Below, piece after piece: positions 1 through 52,458 of a stretch of 64,000 bases of DNA. The stretch lies in assembly GCF_018991925.1 (NCBI RefSeq), contig NW_024724368.1, positions 4,517,386-4,581,385 on the forward strand, read 5' to 3'. Origin of the DNA: Homarus americanus. Its lineage: Eukaryota; Arthropoda; Malacostraca; Decapoda; Nephropidae. The position numbers and the translations under genes were made by a program. Position 1 is the stretch's first letter; every line of letters begins with the position of its first letter. Under the pieces are notes generated by a model. It was not told the origin of the DNA. It did not search any database and saw only the letters and a list, made by a program, of their open reading frames with translations.

Positions 1-180
1 ATGTCTTCTTCATCTGAGGAATAGAAGAGTTAAAAGGTTATCCAGTCATGAGGATGAACATACTGTATACAGGTTATCATTGGTCAAATATTAGTGGGAA
101 CAAAGCAAACTGAAATGGTGATTCCTAAAGTATGAAAAAGAATTAATTGATAAATCCAATGATAACATCCACCATATTAA

Positions 181-393
181 CTATACAGTATTTACTATAC
201 AGTACAGTACAGTATGGCACAGTACAGTATGGTACAGTACAGTACAGTATGGTACAGTACAGTACAGTACAGTACAGTACTGTACAGTACAGTATGGTAC
301 AGTACAGTACAGTATGGTACAGTACAGTATGGTATGGTACAGTACAGTACAGTACAGTACAGTATGGTACGGTACGGTATGGTACAGTACAGT
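181..393. repeat. TACAG / TATGG tandem microsatellite
   Basis: About 210 bp of degenerate (TACAG)n, with TATGG and TACGG variants. Apparent reading frames of alternating Tyr-Ser-Thr-Val on both strands come from this repeat and are not genes. Confidence 0.95.
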
Positions 394-811
394 AGTCTTT
401 ATTCTTTGAGTTGATCATTGCAAAGCCATACATTAACCACAAGTGTATACAAAAATCTTACACTGTCAGAAATTTATCTTATACAGTAATCTAGTTATTG
501 GTAAATAAAGTATTTTAAAATGTAATATAAATGTACATTAAACACATGCATTATTTATCAACTAACTAGATAACATCCAGCTTCAATACAATAAATCTTT
601 AACATGTTACTACAGTACAGTACTGTAGACTGTGACCTCTATTCTAAAAACTACAGCATCCAGAAAACATGTTCATATTTCATTCTGTCATGTTTTCCAC
701 CATTCAATAATAAACATAATAATATTTCCAACATTTTACCAACAGCACTACCAGGTTAATGCCTGATGATTTTATTTAGCACAAAGAGTTAAGTATTAAA
801 AACTGTCCAAC

Positions 812-13325
<12,514 letters not shown>

Positions 13326-14342
13326 GTTTTGTTTACATCCACTACCGTACGCCACAACGACTTCTGAAACACAACATCGCTGTCATACATTTTAACATAA
13401 ATTGTCTCACTCAAATATCAAATTATCACTTGGTTTATTTATTATGAAATGACCATTAAGTTTATCCTTGTGAAGATTAAACTGAAGATTATAAGTTATA
13501 TATGCTGCAGATGAAATGAATAAGGCCGATTCTTTTGGAAAATTTTAAGGATTCAGATTTATACTCCTGAGTACGTATACAGTTTTACAATTAGATCTGC
13601 AGTACTGTCAATCTTCAATAATGTTCGCCTTTTTTAAGAAACTTAATATTATCATATAATACAATAAACCTTAATTTGTGCATAGGAATGTAGAGTTTCT
13701 TATAAATATCTTACTTTAATTTTATCGGAACCCTCCACCCTCAAGGGGAATGGAAAACCCTACCAGCCAGATTTATTCTTCTAATTTAATAATACTTTTA
13801 ATGTGATACTTAGCAACGAAATAGTTGATGTTCTTAGTCTGTAACCATTGCAACTCCACAAAAATCAAATTTTTCTAGTCACTTGAAGATTCATCCCATG
13901 ATTATTCCACCTGAAGATTAACCCCGCTAACGCTGCCTAAAGGGTTAAATTAAGATATTATGATATTACATGTTATTTTAGTTTAGTTTAGCATTAGGGT
14001 AATTAATCTTAATACAAAATAAATTGTTGCTGGAGATTAAATGATTTCGAACTTCCCGCTTCTTCTTCGACAATTAGATCATATAAAAATCTAAAATAAA
14101 TGGCGCATATTCCTTCTCATATAATTATTATATACAGCAGTTACCATTATATACTCTCAAATTTAAAGAATAATACTAATATTGTATATATAAGTACATG
14201 GTGAATTTATATTTTACAGAAGACTTCAAGTCGACGAATGACGTAATCCATTGTCCAGGGCAGTTCGGGACACCTGTGACAGTCGGTAATGACACTTGGA
14301 GTGGGAAGGGCTGGTGGATTTTACTTAGATTTCAGGCGTGAA
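13326..14342. promoter_or_regulatory. Divergent intergenic region between MED17 and nanos
   Basis: 1017 bp separate the MED17 ATG (minus) and the proposed nanos ATG (plus), so both promoters must lie here unless there are distal 5' UTR exons. A TATA-like word TATATATAAG at 14185-14194 sits about 25-35 bp before a plausible nanos transcription start. A CRE-like TGACGTAA occurs at 14239-14246. No TATA word is obvious close to MED17. Low-complexity AT sequence fills the middle. The promoter role is inferred from gene orientation. Confidence 0.5.
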
Positions 14343-22117
<7,775 letters not shown>

Positions 22118-22410
22118 AACTTCAGATTGTGAGATACAGTGTATATTAAGTCATTTTATGTACACTGTATTTCTTTAACTACATTTATATTTCATAATAC
22201 TGTGATGAAGATAAACCCTTGGGTTCTTATTTAATTTTTATTTCTTTTGAATATAAGATACACATTTTAAAGGATAAAATTCAAGATCAGTTTTCTTACT
22301 TTCATGATGTCTGATGGATGTTTGATTTCCTTGAATGTTTTTATTGTACAGTACAGGTTAACACATGTTTGAGAAATTCCTTAAATGTAATAAATAAACA
22401 AAAAAATAAA
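22118..22410 (+). other. nanos: Putative nanos 3' UTR
   Basis: AT-rich sequence after the nanos stop, with overlapping AATAAA words at 22389-22398 and an A-rich stretch after them. In the family the 3' UTR usually carries localisation and translational-control elements, but no specific element could be recognised here. The 3' end is an inference. Confidence 0.45.
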
Positions 22411-22487
22411 AAATTCTATATTGTTAAAACTTAAAAAATTTAAGAATCAGGCAATGATTATTGACTTTTGTTGTGTAGGGAAGATTT

Positions 22488-22565
<78 letters not shown>

Positions 22566-24117
22566 GTTTACAGTATACAGTATACTATTTGATAGATATT
22601 TATTTATATATACAGAGATTTAGATTTTATATGTTTTAAATATATACATAGCAGTCTGCCTTTATTACAAGGCCCTGCACATACTGTAGCATATTTTGTT
22701 ATAAATTTATTTGAGCATTTAGGTAATACAACTGCAGTTAATTACAGTTTACTTAATAGTACTGTTCTATGTGAGTTATCTATGGAAACCTCTATTTGTG
22801 TTTAAAAAAAGATTTTATTTGCTTATACTTGTGATGCCCTTTTACAGTCACCACATTACTGTATGTGGAATTAGGTTACATTTTTTAAGTCTTTCATATA
22901 CAGAATTTTATAATTTATATCATATCTCATGTTGAAATACAGTACAGTATTCATCCCAACTGTGATATTTAGTGATATCTTAATACTGTATTACGTGAAT
23001 GTGGTACAGTATGTACTAATTTACAGTACTGTACTATACAGTATAGTATACCGTATGCATTGTTCTCTTGTGCTGTGCTGTTCTGTACTGTAAAATGTAT
23101 GCTTTGTTAACATGCATAAGAGAAGTTTTCTAAAATCAAAGAAATTTTTCAATGTATCAGTAAATTTTGTTGAAGGAATTTGTTTTAGTCATTCATGATT
23201 AACACAAGAAATTTTACAGCACATGTTACTAATGAAAATATCTACATTTCATAAATTTTTCTTATATTAATGTATTGTACAATACTACAGTACTGTACTG
23301 AGCATATTTTCATGATTAAATATCAAAGGAGACTTATGATAAAGATGTCATACATTCCAACATCTTAAATTTTTGTACAGTATTTAGTAGAAATAATATT
23401 GGATATAATTAATAACAAATGGAGTAGGTTGTACAGTACACTACCTGCTTTCTTACCCAGTAATCCTTGGTTTATAAATGAGAGGAATGTTGACCAATAT
23501 ACAGTATATATTTTTTCAGTCTTCTTATTTCTCATTTATTTATTTTTATTTTATTTTTTTAAGGAATCAAATGTGAATTTGTCTTGAATGGAATTGTACT
23601 TTTATGTAATGCTTATTTGTCTAATTTTTTTCTCAGAAAATTTGTTTCATAAATACTGCAGAGTACATTACAGTATTATCTTCTGTAGATGTGAATACCT
23701 AAACCTAAAGGATAAATGTATCATTACAAGTACAGTACAGGTATTTTATTATCTATCTCGTTGCTTTTGAATTGACTTTATTGTGTTTAGTTTTAGGGGA
23801 TTTGTATTACAGTACTGTATGTGTATGTCATATACAGTACAGTATAATTATTTTCATTTATAAGAGAATAAATGTACTGTGTTTTTAAAGTACTTTTAAA
23901 CATTAACACTACCTTTACATGCATAGGTGGAGGGGCAGTGGAATGTTTTGCAATTTGAAAATTAAATGGGTGTATTCTATGGTTGTTTTTGTTGCACTGG
24001 CCTGGTTAAATTCCTCATGAACCTGATGGCCTCCAGAAAACTATCAACTTACCCCTTTTGATCTAAAAATCTCTTGAGATTATGTGAGTTTTGTGTGATG
24101 TCTTAAGAGATACACAA
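22411..24117. other. Intergenic, AT-rich, no gene seen
   Basis: It contains (TA)n at 22493-22562 and a high density of TACAGTA/TACTGTA palindromic words. No coding exon or named element was recognised. Confidence 0.6.
22493..22562. repeat. (TA)n microsatellite
   Basis: About 70 bp of AT alternation downstream of nanos. Confidence 0.98.
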
Positions 24118-24970
24118 GGGGCGTACCAACGGTAAGTAGGCGTATCATATGTCCCAACGGGATGTAGAAACTGCACTAGTTGAGACAATGTGAGAAGGAC
24201 CTAGGTGTGTATGTTGACAATGAGCTGAAGTTTTCGGGCCATTGCGAGAAGAAGGTAAATCAGGCAAATAAGTTATTGGGTCTTATAAGAAGGTTGTTCA
24301 GATATCTAGACGGTCCGTCCCTCGTAACGATCATCGAGTGAATTGCTTCCCCATTTGGAGTACTGTCACCCCGTCTGGTCCCTAAGATATGCTAGGGACT
24401 GTCAGTTGGTTGAAAATGTTCAAAGAAGGGCCACCAGACTGGTGCCTGCACTTCGGCACCTCAGCTACCCTGAGAGATTGGAGCGCCTGAACCTGCCTAG
24501 CTTATACTACAGACGGGCAAGGGGGGACCTAGTTGAGGTGTATAAGCATCTCGGGGGGGCACTACTCTGTCAAGTGTCCTTACTTGGAGCTGACGGACGC
24601 TCGCCCCACACGGGGTCACAGCTCAAGATTGAAGAAGCTGCAAGTCCAGAAAACTGTGAGGGCAAACTTTTTCGGAGTGAGGGTTGTAAACTCTTGGAAC
24701 AATCTACCAGAGAGTGTTGTGATGGCACCGAGTGTAAGCTCTTTCAAGACGAGACTTGACCAACACTGGAGCGGGTTCAGGTACATTCAGGAGCCAGTGC
24801 ATGCCCAGTATTTGCCAACAGTGCGTGACAAGAGACGTGACCGGGCGGCTAGCGAGCCGATCTTTTGGTGAAGAAGATAAATGAAAAGGAAAAGTAATCA
24901 GAGACGTGACCAATTGCCCAAGCGGCTAACGAGCCGATCAGTGGCGAAGAGGATAAAAGTAAAAAAAAGT
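24118..24970 (+). mobile_element. 5'-truncated non-LTR retrotransposon, C-terminal RT part
   Basis: Encodes pieces of the post-catalytic RT region: DLGVYVDNELKF, LEYCHPVWS, CQLVENVQRRATRLVP, LNLPSLYYRRARGDLVEVYK and TRLDQHWSGFRYIQ, with frameshifts at about 24560 and 24340. The 3' tail is duplicated (24830-24895 and 24900-24968), ending GATAAAAGTAAAAAA. It is non-functional. Confidence 0.85.
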
Positions 24971-25328
24971 AAGAAAATAATATATGGGTTTTCGTATGGA
25001 AGGCTAATATAAAGTATGAGCAGGGAAGATTTAGGGTACTGAAGTTGAATTGTGTGTGGTGGTTAAAGGGGTGGTGGTGACCACAGTACAATAGTTTCGA
25101 TTGATAATTGTATTTGTAAGTACTGTATTTTAAACAAATTCATAAAGATGTGCCACTTGCAAAATATGACAGGAGAATGTATAGAAAATGTTATTTAATT
25201 TTTACAGCATTTTGTAGACAGATCGTCAAATTACAGCCTATTGGAGGAGAAATTAAAAAGGAAGTCCATCCATAGTTCCTAATACCCTGTATTGTAGTCA
25301 CATGTGATGCTTGGTGATGAAAATATGG
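24971..25328. other. Anonymous intergenic segment
   Basis: No exon or repeat was recognised between the retrotransposon fragment and the G-rich minisatellite. Confidence 0.5.
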
Positions 25329-26379
25329 GTAGGAAGTGGTTAGTGAGGGTTGTGGGGGAAGTGGGTAGTGAGGGTTGGTGGGTTGTGGGGGAAGTGGGTT
25401 GTGGGGTGGGTAGTGAGGGTTGTGGGAAGTGGGAAGTGAGGGGTTGGTGGGTTGTGGGGAAGTGGTGAGGGTGGTGTGGGGGAAGTGAGTGAGGGCTGGT
25501 GGGTTGTGGGGAAGGGTGAGGGTGGGAAGTGGGTAGTGAGGGTTGGTGGGTAGTGAGGGAAGTGGGTAGTGAGGGCTGGTTGGGTTGGGGAAGTGGGTAG
25601 TGAGGGTTGTGGGTTGTGGGGGAAGTGGGTAGTGAGGTTGGTGGTTGTTTGTGGGTTGTGGGAAGTGGGTAGGAGGTTGGTGGGTTGTGGGGAAGTGGGT
25701 AGTGAAGTGGGTTGGAGGGTTGGTGGGTTGTGGGGAAGTGGAGGGGTTGTGGGGAAGTGGGTGGTGGGTGGGGAAGTGGGTAGTGAGGGTTGGGGGAAGT
25801 GGGTGAGGGTTGGTGGGTTGGGGGAAGTGGAGTGAGGGTTGTGGGGGAAGTGGGTAGTGAGGGTTGGTGGGGGGAAGTGGGTGTGAGGGTTGGTGGGTTG
25901 TGGGGGAAGTGGGTAGTGAGGGTTGGTGGGTTGTGGGGAAGTGGGTAGTGGTGGTTGTGGGGGAAGTGGCAGAGGGTTGGTGGGTTGTGGGGAAGTGGGT
26001 AGTGGGTGGGTTGTGAAGGGTTGGGTGGGGAAGTGGTTGGTGGGTTGTGGGGGAAGTGGGTAGTGAGGGTTGGTGGGTTGTGGTGGGTGAGGGTGGTGGG
26101 TGGGGAAGTGGGTAGTGAGGGTTGGTGGGTTGTGGGGGAAGTGGGTAGTGAGGGTTGGTGGGTTGTGGGGGAAGTGGGTAGTGAGGCTTGTGCAGGAAGT
26201 GGGTAGTGAGGGATGGTGGGTTGTGGGGGAAGTGGGCAGTGAGGGTGGTGCAGGAAGTGGGTAGTGGGGGATGGTGGGTTGTGGGTGGTGGGTTGTGCAG
26301 GAAGTGGTAGTGAGGGATAGTGGTGTTGTGGGGGGTGGTGGGTTGTGCAGGAAGTGGGTAGTGAGGGAAGGTGTGAAGC
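25329..26379. repeat. G-rich minisatellite, about 33-bp unit, about 1.05 kb
   Basis: Unit close to GTGAGGGTTGGTGGGTTGTG plus GGGGAAGTGGGTA, with many indels. The plus strand is almost free of C, the minus strand is Pro/Thr/His/Leu-coding by chance (a 396-codon frame), which is an artefact. GGG runs every few bases could form G-quadruplexes. Confidence 0.95.
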
Positions 26380-26689
26380 AATGAACTTGGACTGGCCTGA
26401 CTTGTTCAGTAATAAAAGAGTAGATAATTACTTGGAAATCATAAAGGGTAAACTAAAATATTGTCGAGTGTTAGTACAGGAGGAAACCGAAGTACCCGGA
26501 GGAAATCTATGATGTCTGGTAGTGAGTCTCACACTAAGAGTTTTTTGTTGTTTTATGGGGCCCACAACGGGGCTTGGGGGGAAGAATAAAAAGATGCCGG
26601 GAAAACTAGCTTTTTGAAGCGAGACAGATTGTATGAGTATGGAAAAAGAAGAAGCCAGAGCATTCCACAGTTTGGCTGTGCGAGGAAAG

Positions 26690-27345
26690 AAGGCTTCCCA
26701 CGTTTGTTTGTTTTTGTTTTTTCGCCACTGATCGGCTCGTTAGCCGCTTGGGCAGTCGGTCACGTCTCTTACTGTTGGCAAGTACTGAGCTTACACTGGA
26801 TTCTGAATGTATCTGAACCTGCTCCAGTGCTGGTGAAGTCTGGTCTTGAAACAGCTCACACTTGGCCTCCACAGTTTTCTGAACTTGTAACTTTTTCAAC
26901 CTTGAGCTGTGGGGCGGTCGTCCACCATCTCCAGGTATGTACATTAGACCGAGTAGTGCCCCAGATGTTTATACACATCGATTAGGTCGCCTCTCGCCCG
27001 TCTGTAGTTTAAGCTAAGTAGTTAACGGCGCTTCAATCTCTCTGGGTAACTGAGGTTCCGTAGAGCAGGCACAAGTCTGGTGGCCTTTCTTTGGACATTT
27101 TCAATCAATTGACAGTCTCTAGCATACCTAGGGGGACCAGACGGGGAAGCACCTCACTCGTGACGAGCGACGGACCATCCAGATGTGTATCTAAACGAAC
27201 TTCTTATAAGACCTACTAGTTTCGTTGCCTGATTCAACTTCTACAATGGTCAGAGAACTTACGTTCATTGACGACATACACACCCAGGTCCTTTTCACAT
27301 TCTGTCTCAATTAATGCAGTCTCTTCATTCTGTTGGGATATGTGA
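26690..27345 (-). mobile_element. Non-LTR retrotransposon fragment, reverse orientation
   Basis: Minus-strand copy of the AGTAAAA-tailed family: CGCCACTGATCGGCTCGTTA (26721-26740) is the reverse of its 3' tail, and further right are reversed matches to GRSP.., RRATRLVP and DLGVYV segments. Several stops; pseudogenic. Confidence 0.8.
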
Positions 27346-27458
27346 TACTGTGGGGGTATGAAATATTGGTTCACAATCAGGATGGGATGGAGAAAGGAAA
27401 CTCACAATGTGCTCACTGTATACATATTGTATTGGATGTACAATGCAGCTTGTTGCTG

Positions 27459-27650
27459 GGTGATCTTGATGTCAGCATGGAGCTTTAGACGTTCCACCTT
27501 GGTGACCCCCACGATCCCATTAGTTTGAAAGAACTTCTGGAGAACTAGGAGGTTTAGTTTCTTGGGGCAGGTCGGCGTATCCGGACGTATCCGCGCCACG
27601 TAATCAAACTCGTAACCGTTTATGGTGAGAGAGGGTTAGAGAGTGATGCG
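27459..27650 (-). pseudogene. Second truncated gag N-terminal copy
   Basis: Nearly repeats 29830-30020: minus strand NGYEFDYVARIRPDTPTCPK and VERLKLHADIKIT. The start ATG is changed to ATA and the frame departs after IKIT into unrelated sequence. This is a partial duplicate of the ORF1 start. Confidence 0.85.
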
Positions 27651-27956
27651 CGTACAGCAACAACAACAACAAAAATGCTAGTGACAGGGGGGAAGGAGGT
27701 TCAGGGGAAGAATAAAGGGAGGATTGAAGTGAATTTTAGGAGGAGAGAACAGATGCAGTGGCTAAACACCGCTTGCGTGAGGGATTATAAGTTGGAGGCA
27801 GCAGCAACTCGCCTGGACGCGGCAGGGAGGCGACAAGACACGGCCAGGCTAGCGTCAGGTCAAGCGTCAGGTGCATGTTGGGTTGGGCAATGGATATACA
27901 GTGCTTGGTCGGCTTGAATGTGTGTTTTGGTTTCTTGTGTGGAGATGTCTTGGTCT

Positions 27957-28253
27957 TCTTAGCTTGATATCGAATTTCTTCTCACTCTCCTCCTCTTCTT
28001 GCTCTCTTGGAGTGTCCATTCGTTTGTGTTTGGGTCTTGTTGTTCGTCTTCCTCGTGTATTAGGTTCTCATAGGTGTGGAAGAAGTCAGAGACGGTGAGG
28101 TTGACCACGTGGGCTTCAGCTCCACGGGCCACGTGGTGTTCTTGGTTCTGTGTGGTGGGCGTCTTCTCTTGAGTTTTCTTTACTTGGTTTTTCTTTTCTG
28201 CTGGTTTTTTCTTTTCTTGGGAGCGTACAGCAAGGAGGGCCTCTTTGTAGCTC
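27957..28253 (-). pseudogene. gag C-terminal tail, out of frame with the knuckle region
   Basis: The minus strand reads NLSYKEALLAVRSQEKKKPA, then VVNLTVSDFFHTYENLIHEE and a basic end KKRRRVRRN before a stop. It follows the zinc-knuckle segment directly but needs a one-base shift at about 28254 (AAAAAC then TGA), so the frame is broken by a single-base deletion. Confidence 0.65.
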
Positions 28254-28583
28254 AGTTTTTCTCAAGACGAGCCTTGGCTACCCTGCATTCCTCCTTCCAT
28301 TTGGGGCAGGTCCGGTCGGCGGAGGAGTGTGGGCCACCACAAGCGGCGCATTTTTTCTCTTTGTTGGGGCAGACCGTGTAGCGGTGTCCAGGGCTGCTAC
28401 ACATGGAGCAGGTGTCCTCCTGCGCCTCACACTTGTTTACAGTGTGTCCATAGTGCTGGCATTTGTAACACCGTTTCGGTCTGCAGTAGGGCTTGACTGG
28501 CACAGTTACCCACGCCAGTTGAGCTTCCTTGGGTAAGGTGGAGTGGTGTCCGATGAGGGCAGTGGTGTCGGACAGCTTCTTCA
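28252..28583 (-). pseudogene. Jockey/I-type ORF1 (gag) zinc-knuckle segment, interrupted
   Basis: Minus-strand frame KKLSDTTALIGHHSTLPKEA, then three knuckles: C-x2-C-x4-H-x4-C (CYKCQHYGHTVNKC), C-x2-C-x4-H-x4-C (CSMCSSPGHRYTVC) and C-x2-C-x3-H-x6-C (CAACGGPHSSADRTC). Three knuckles of this order are typical of ORF1 in jockey/I-like non-LTR elements. The upstream half lies at 29676-29995, beyond an inserted element. Confidence 0.85.
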
Positions 28584-29677
28584 CAACATAAGAACATAAG
28601 AAAGTGGGATACTGCAGGAGGCCGACTGGCCCATGCAGGGCAGATCCCTTTCACACCCATCCCAGCACTTCCATGTGCCTATCCAACTTCGTCTTGAAGC
28701 TCCCTAGCGTCCCCGAATCTACTATAGCACTCGGTAGCCTATTCCACATATCCACAACTCTATTACCAAACCAGTGCTTGCCTATATCCTTTCTGAATCG
28801 GAATTTATCTAATTTAAAGCCATTTGTTCTAGTTATTTCGTTATTACTGAGCTTCAGAACATCTTCCATTTTACCCTTGTTAATCCCACTTACCCACTTG
28901 TACACCTCTATCATATCTCCCCTAACTCTACGCCTCTCTAATGAATGTAAGCCTAAGCTTTTCAGTCTTTCTTCATATGGAAGGTTTCTAATATTATGGA
29001 TCATTTTTGTCATTCTTCTTTGTACTCTCTCCAAAGAATCTATGTCCATTCTATAATAAGGACACCAGAACTGAACCGCATAATCCATGTGTGGCCTCAC
29101 TAATGCTAGGTAAAGTTTCAAGATAACGTCAGCAGTTCTGTTACTCACAGACCTAGATATGAACCCAAGAATCCTGTTTGCCTTGTTGCGAACGCTAATA
29201 CATTGTTTTCTAGGTTTCAAGTCGTTGCTAACAAATACACCTAGATCTTTTTCACAAACTGAGTTTTCTATTTCCGTGTTACCTAGTTTATACTTAACGT
29301 TTGTATTCGTCTTCCCTATCTGTAGTACCTTGCATTTATCAGTATTAAAATTCATTTGCCAGTTTACTGACCACTCATGTAAGGTATCTAGATCTCTTTG
29401 AAGGTGTTCAAAGTCACTGTCTGAATTTATCACTCTGCCCATTTTGGTATCATCTGCAAATTTACTAATCCTACTAGTTATGCCTAAATCAAGATCATTA
29501 ATGAATATAACAAACAGCAGAGGGCCTAATACAGATCCCTGGGGAACTCCGCTTTTGACCGCACCCCAGTCTGACTTTAATCCATTTATGCTGACTCTTT
29601 GTTTCCTACCAGTTAACCATGACCTAATCCATTTTAATACTGATCCACCTATTCCATGTGCTTCTACCTTTGAGGAG
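28584..29677 (-). mobile_element. CR1/L2-like non-LTR retrotransposon, 5'-truncated, inserted in gag ORF1
   Basis: A stop-free minus-strand frame of over 330 codons (29677-28651) encodes an RT C-terminal half. It includes GSVLKWIRSWLTGRKQRVS, GVPQGSVLGPLLFVIFINDL, the catalytic FADD box (KFADDTKMG), MNFNTDKCKVL, DLGVFVSNDLK, the QRRMTKMIHN helix and RRVRGDMIEVYK. Endonuclease and the first RT motifs are missing. The 3' end is the CTTATGTTCTTATGTT octamer repeat, the CR1/L2 style end instead of poly(A). The open frame suggests a young insertion. Confidence 0.92.
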
Positions 29678-29995
29678 CTCACTCAGCCCTGCTTTGTTCA
29701 TGTGGGCAATTTCGGCGTGGGAGATTACTCCCAGCTTCAAGTTGTCCCACATGTAGGCAATCATTTTAAAAGGAATGCCGTTGATGTCTGGGATCTCCGC
29801 GAGCTGTGCGGGCATGCCCTTCTCGACGAAGGTGATCTTGATGTCACCATGGAGCTTTAGACGTTCCACCTTGGTGACCCCCACGATCCCATTAGTTTCA
29901 AAAAACTTCTGGAGAACTAGGAGGTTTAGTTTCTTGGGGCAGGTCGGCGTATCCGGACGTATCCGCGCCACGTAATCAAACTCGTAACCGTTCAT
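29676..29995 (-). pseudogene. gag ORF1 N-terminal half (start to insertion point)
   Basis: ATG at 29995 (minus): MNGYEFDYVARIRPDTPTCP, then LLVLQKFFETNGIVGVTKVE, KGMPAQLAEIPDINGIPFKM and HMNKAGLSELLK, where the CR1-like element begins. It continues in sense at 28583. Confidence 0.85.
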
Positions 29996-30159
29996 GGTGA
30001 GAGAGGGTTAGAGAGTGACTGATGCTGAGTGCGTACAGCCAGCTACGCCGAGAGACTAGGTCTATGCAGAGGACGCAGGGGTACGATCGCCGACCTAGTC
30101 TCTACCTTCAACCTCTGGTTCAGGATCAGAGCGTTTCACACCTTACGCTTAAGCCGCTG

Positions 30160-30537
30160 TGATTGGTCCTCTCGCTACGCTCACCCCAAATCCTGATTCC
30201 CCGTAAATTGTATAAATACTGCCATACCTGGCCAGGGAGACCCTGGCCAGGCATGGCGCTCCAATCCCAATCCGGTCTGGCTGCTCCTGGAGCTCCAGCC
30301 GGAACCACCAAACGGGCCGCCTATAGGCAAAGGCCCGTGTCGGACTACGGTCCGACAATCTCAACAACAACAACAGCCAGGGAGACCACTCTACACTCGG
30401 CTACTGGACCAGCAACATCTCTCACAGCTCCTCACCACTCAGCTTCCTCAGAAACCTTCTCGCCGTACAGGACCTCTGAGCAAGTTTCTCCTTACCTAGT
30501 CACTCCTAAGCACTGCGCTGTACAACAATATATATAG
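30160..30537 (+). other. GC-richer segment with promoter-like words and a short frame
   Basis: An inverted CCAAT box (GATTGGTCC, about 30160) is followed by TATAAATA (30211-30218) and an ATG at 30253 opening MALQSQSGLAAPGAPAGTTK, with 95 codons to a stop at 30537. There is no known domain (Ser/Thr/Pro-rich). It may be a retroelement promoter/leader or chance. Confidence 0.35.
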
Positions 30538-30583
30538 AGAAAGCGCATTGTGAGTTTCTATCCTACCTCATTCCTGAGTGTGA

Positions 30584-30876
30584 GATATCTACATGTACGT
30601 ACGTTTGTGTGCCCATACAAAGAGACAATAGACAACTGGCTACAGTACGCTACACTACCTATAGGGAAGTTGCTATTTGTTTGAAGTGGAGCTTCTGTGC
30701 ACTGTACCCTATAGTTCCTAATGGCGAGGTGAGAGTACAATACTTAGGAATTGTCCATTCCTTTGGAAAAATGTGAGAAACTAATGCATGTAAAGTTATA
30801 AAACCATAAAGAATGAGCTTTTGGGACTTAATATAGTTATAAACTAACTACATATGCATACACTCTAAACTTCTTG

Positions 30877-30973
<97 letters not shown>

Positions 30974-31091
30974 TGATTTCACATGTTTTGGTTCAATGTT
31001 AGACTCGTTTATACTGTTTGTATTTGTTTTTAATGTAGGATCGTCTGCGCAGTAACTAGCTCATGAGCCTCCAACAAGCAGAAACACGCCG
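30584..31091. other. RIF1 upstream region with (TA)n
   Basis: Anonymous sequence, then (TA)n at 30879-30968. No clear TATA box; the candidate promoter is the short GC-richer patch 31040-31150. Confidence 0.5.
30879..30968. repeat. (TA)n microsatellite
   Basis: About 90 bp of AT alternation, some 170 bp before the RIF1 start codon. Confidence 0.98.
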
Positions 31092-31101
31092 TTTCCCGCG
31101 C
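31092..31101 (+). promoter_or_regulatory. E2F-like site upstream of RIF1 start codon
   Basis: TTTCCCGCGC matches the E2F consensus TTTSSCGC and lies about 35-45 bp before the proposed RIF1 ATG, in a short locally GC-richer patch. E2F control fits an S-phase replication factor. It is a sequence match only. Confidence 0.45.
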
Positions 31102-31135
31102 TTTCTTACCAAGTGAGTTGTGGTGGCCAGGAACC

Positions 31136-52458
<21,323 letters not shown>

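Larger units (their letters stand above)
27371..30583. mobile_element. Composite retroelement locus between inverted arms
   Basis: About 80-bp imperfect inverted arms (27371-27452 and 30505-30583), sharing GAAACTCACAATG(T/C)GCT, enclose two gag-like N-terminal copies in the same orientation, a zinc-knuckle gag, and a CR1-like insertion. The arms' role is unknown. Composition is more GC-rich than the flanks. Confidence 0.6.

Noticed and set aside
143..442. Tyr/Thr/Val-rich frames on both strands
   Set aside because: Generated by the TACAG microsatellite; present on both strands at once.
24343..24759. Possible host gene with RRATRLVP motif
   Set aside because: Matches repeated elsewhere in the window with retrotransposon 3' tails; it is a non-LTR RT remnant.
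25191..26381. 396-codon minus-strand Pro/Thr/His-rich frame
   Set aside because: It is the complement of the G-rich minisatellite, follows the repeat unit with no start or splice context, and has no domain.
28076..28536. Plus-strand frames across the gag region
   Set aside because: They are antisense to the zinc-knuckle gag, where the CCHC pattern is on the minus strand.
28604..29056. 150-codon plus-strand frame
   Set aside because: Antisense to the CR1-like RT, which carries the recognisable motifs.
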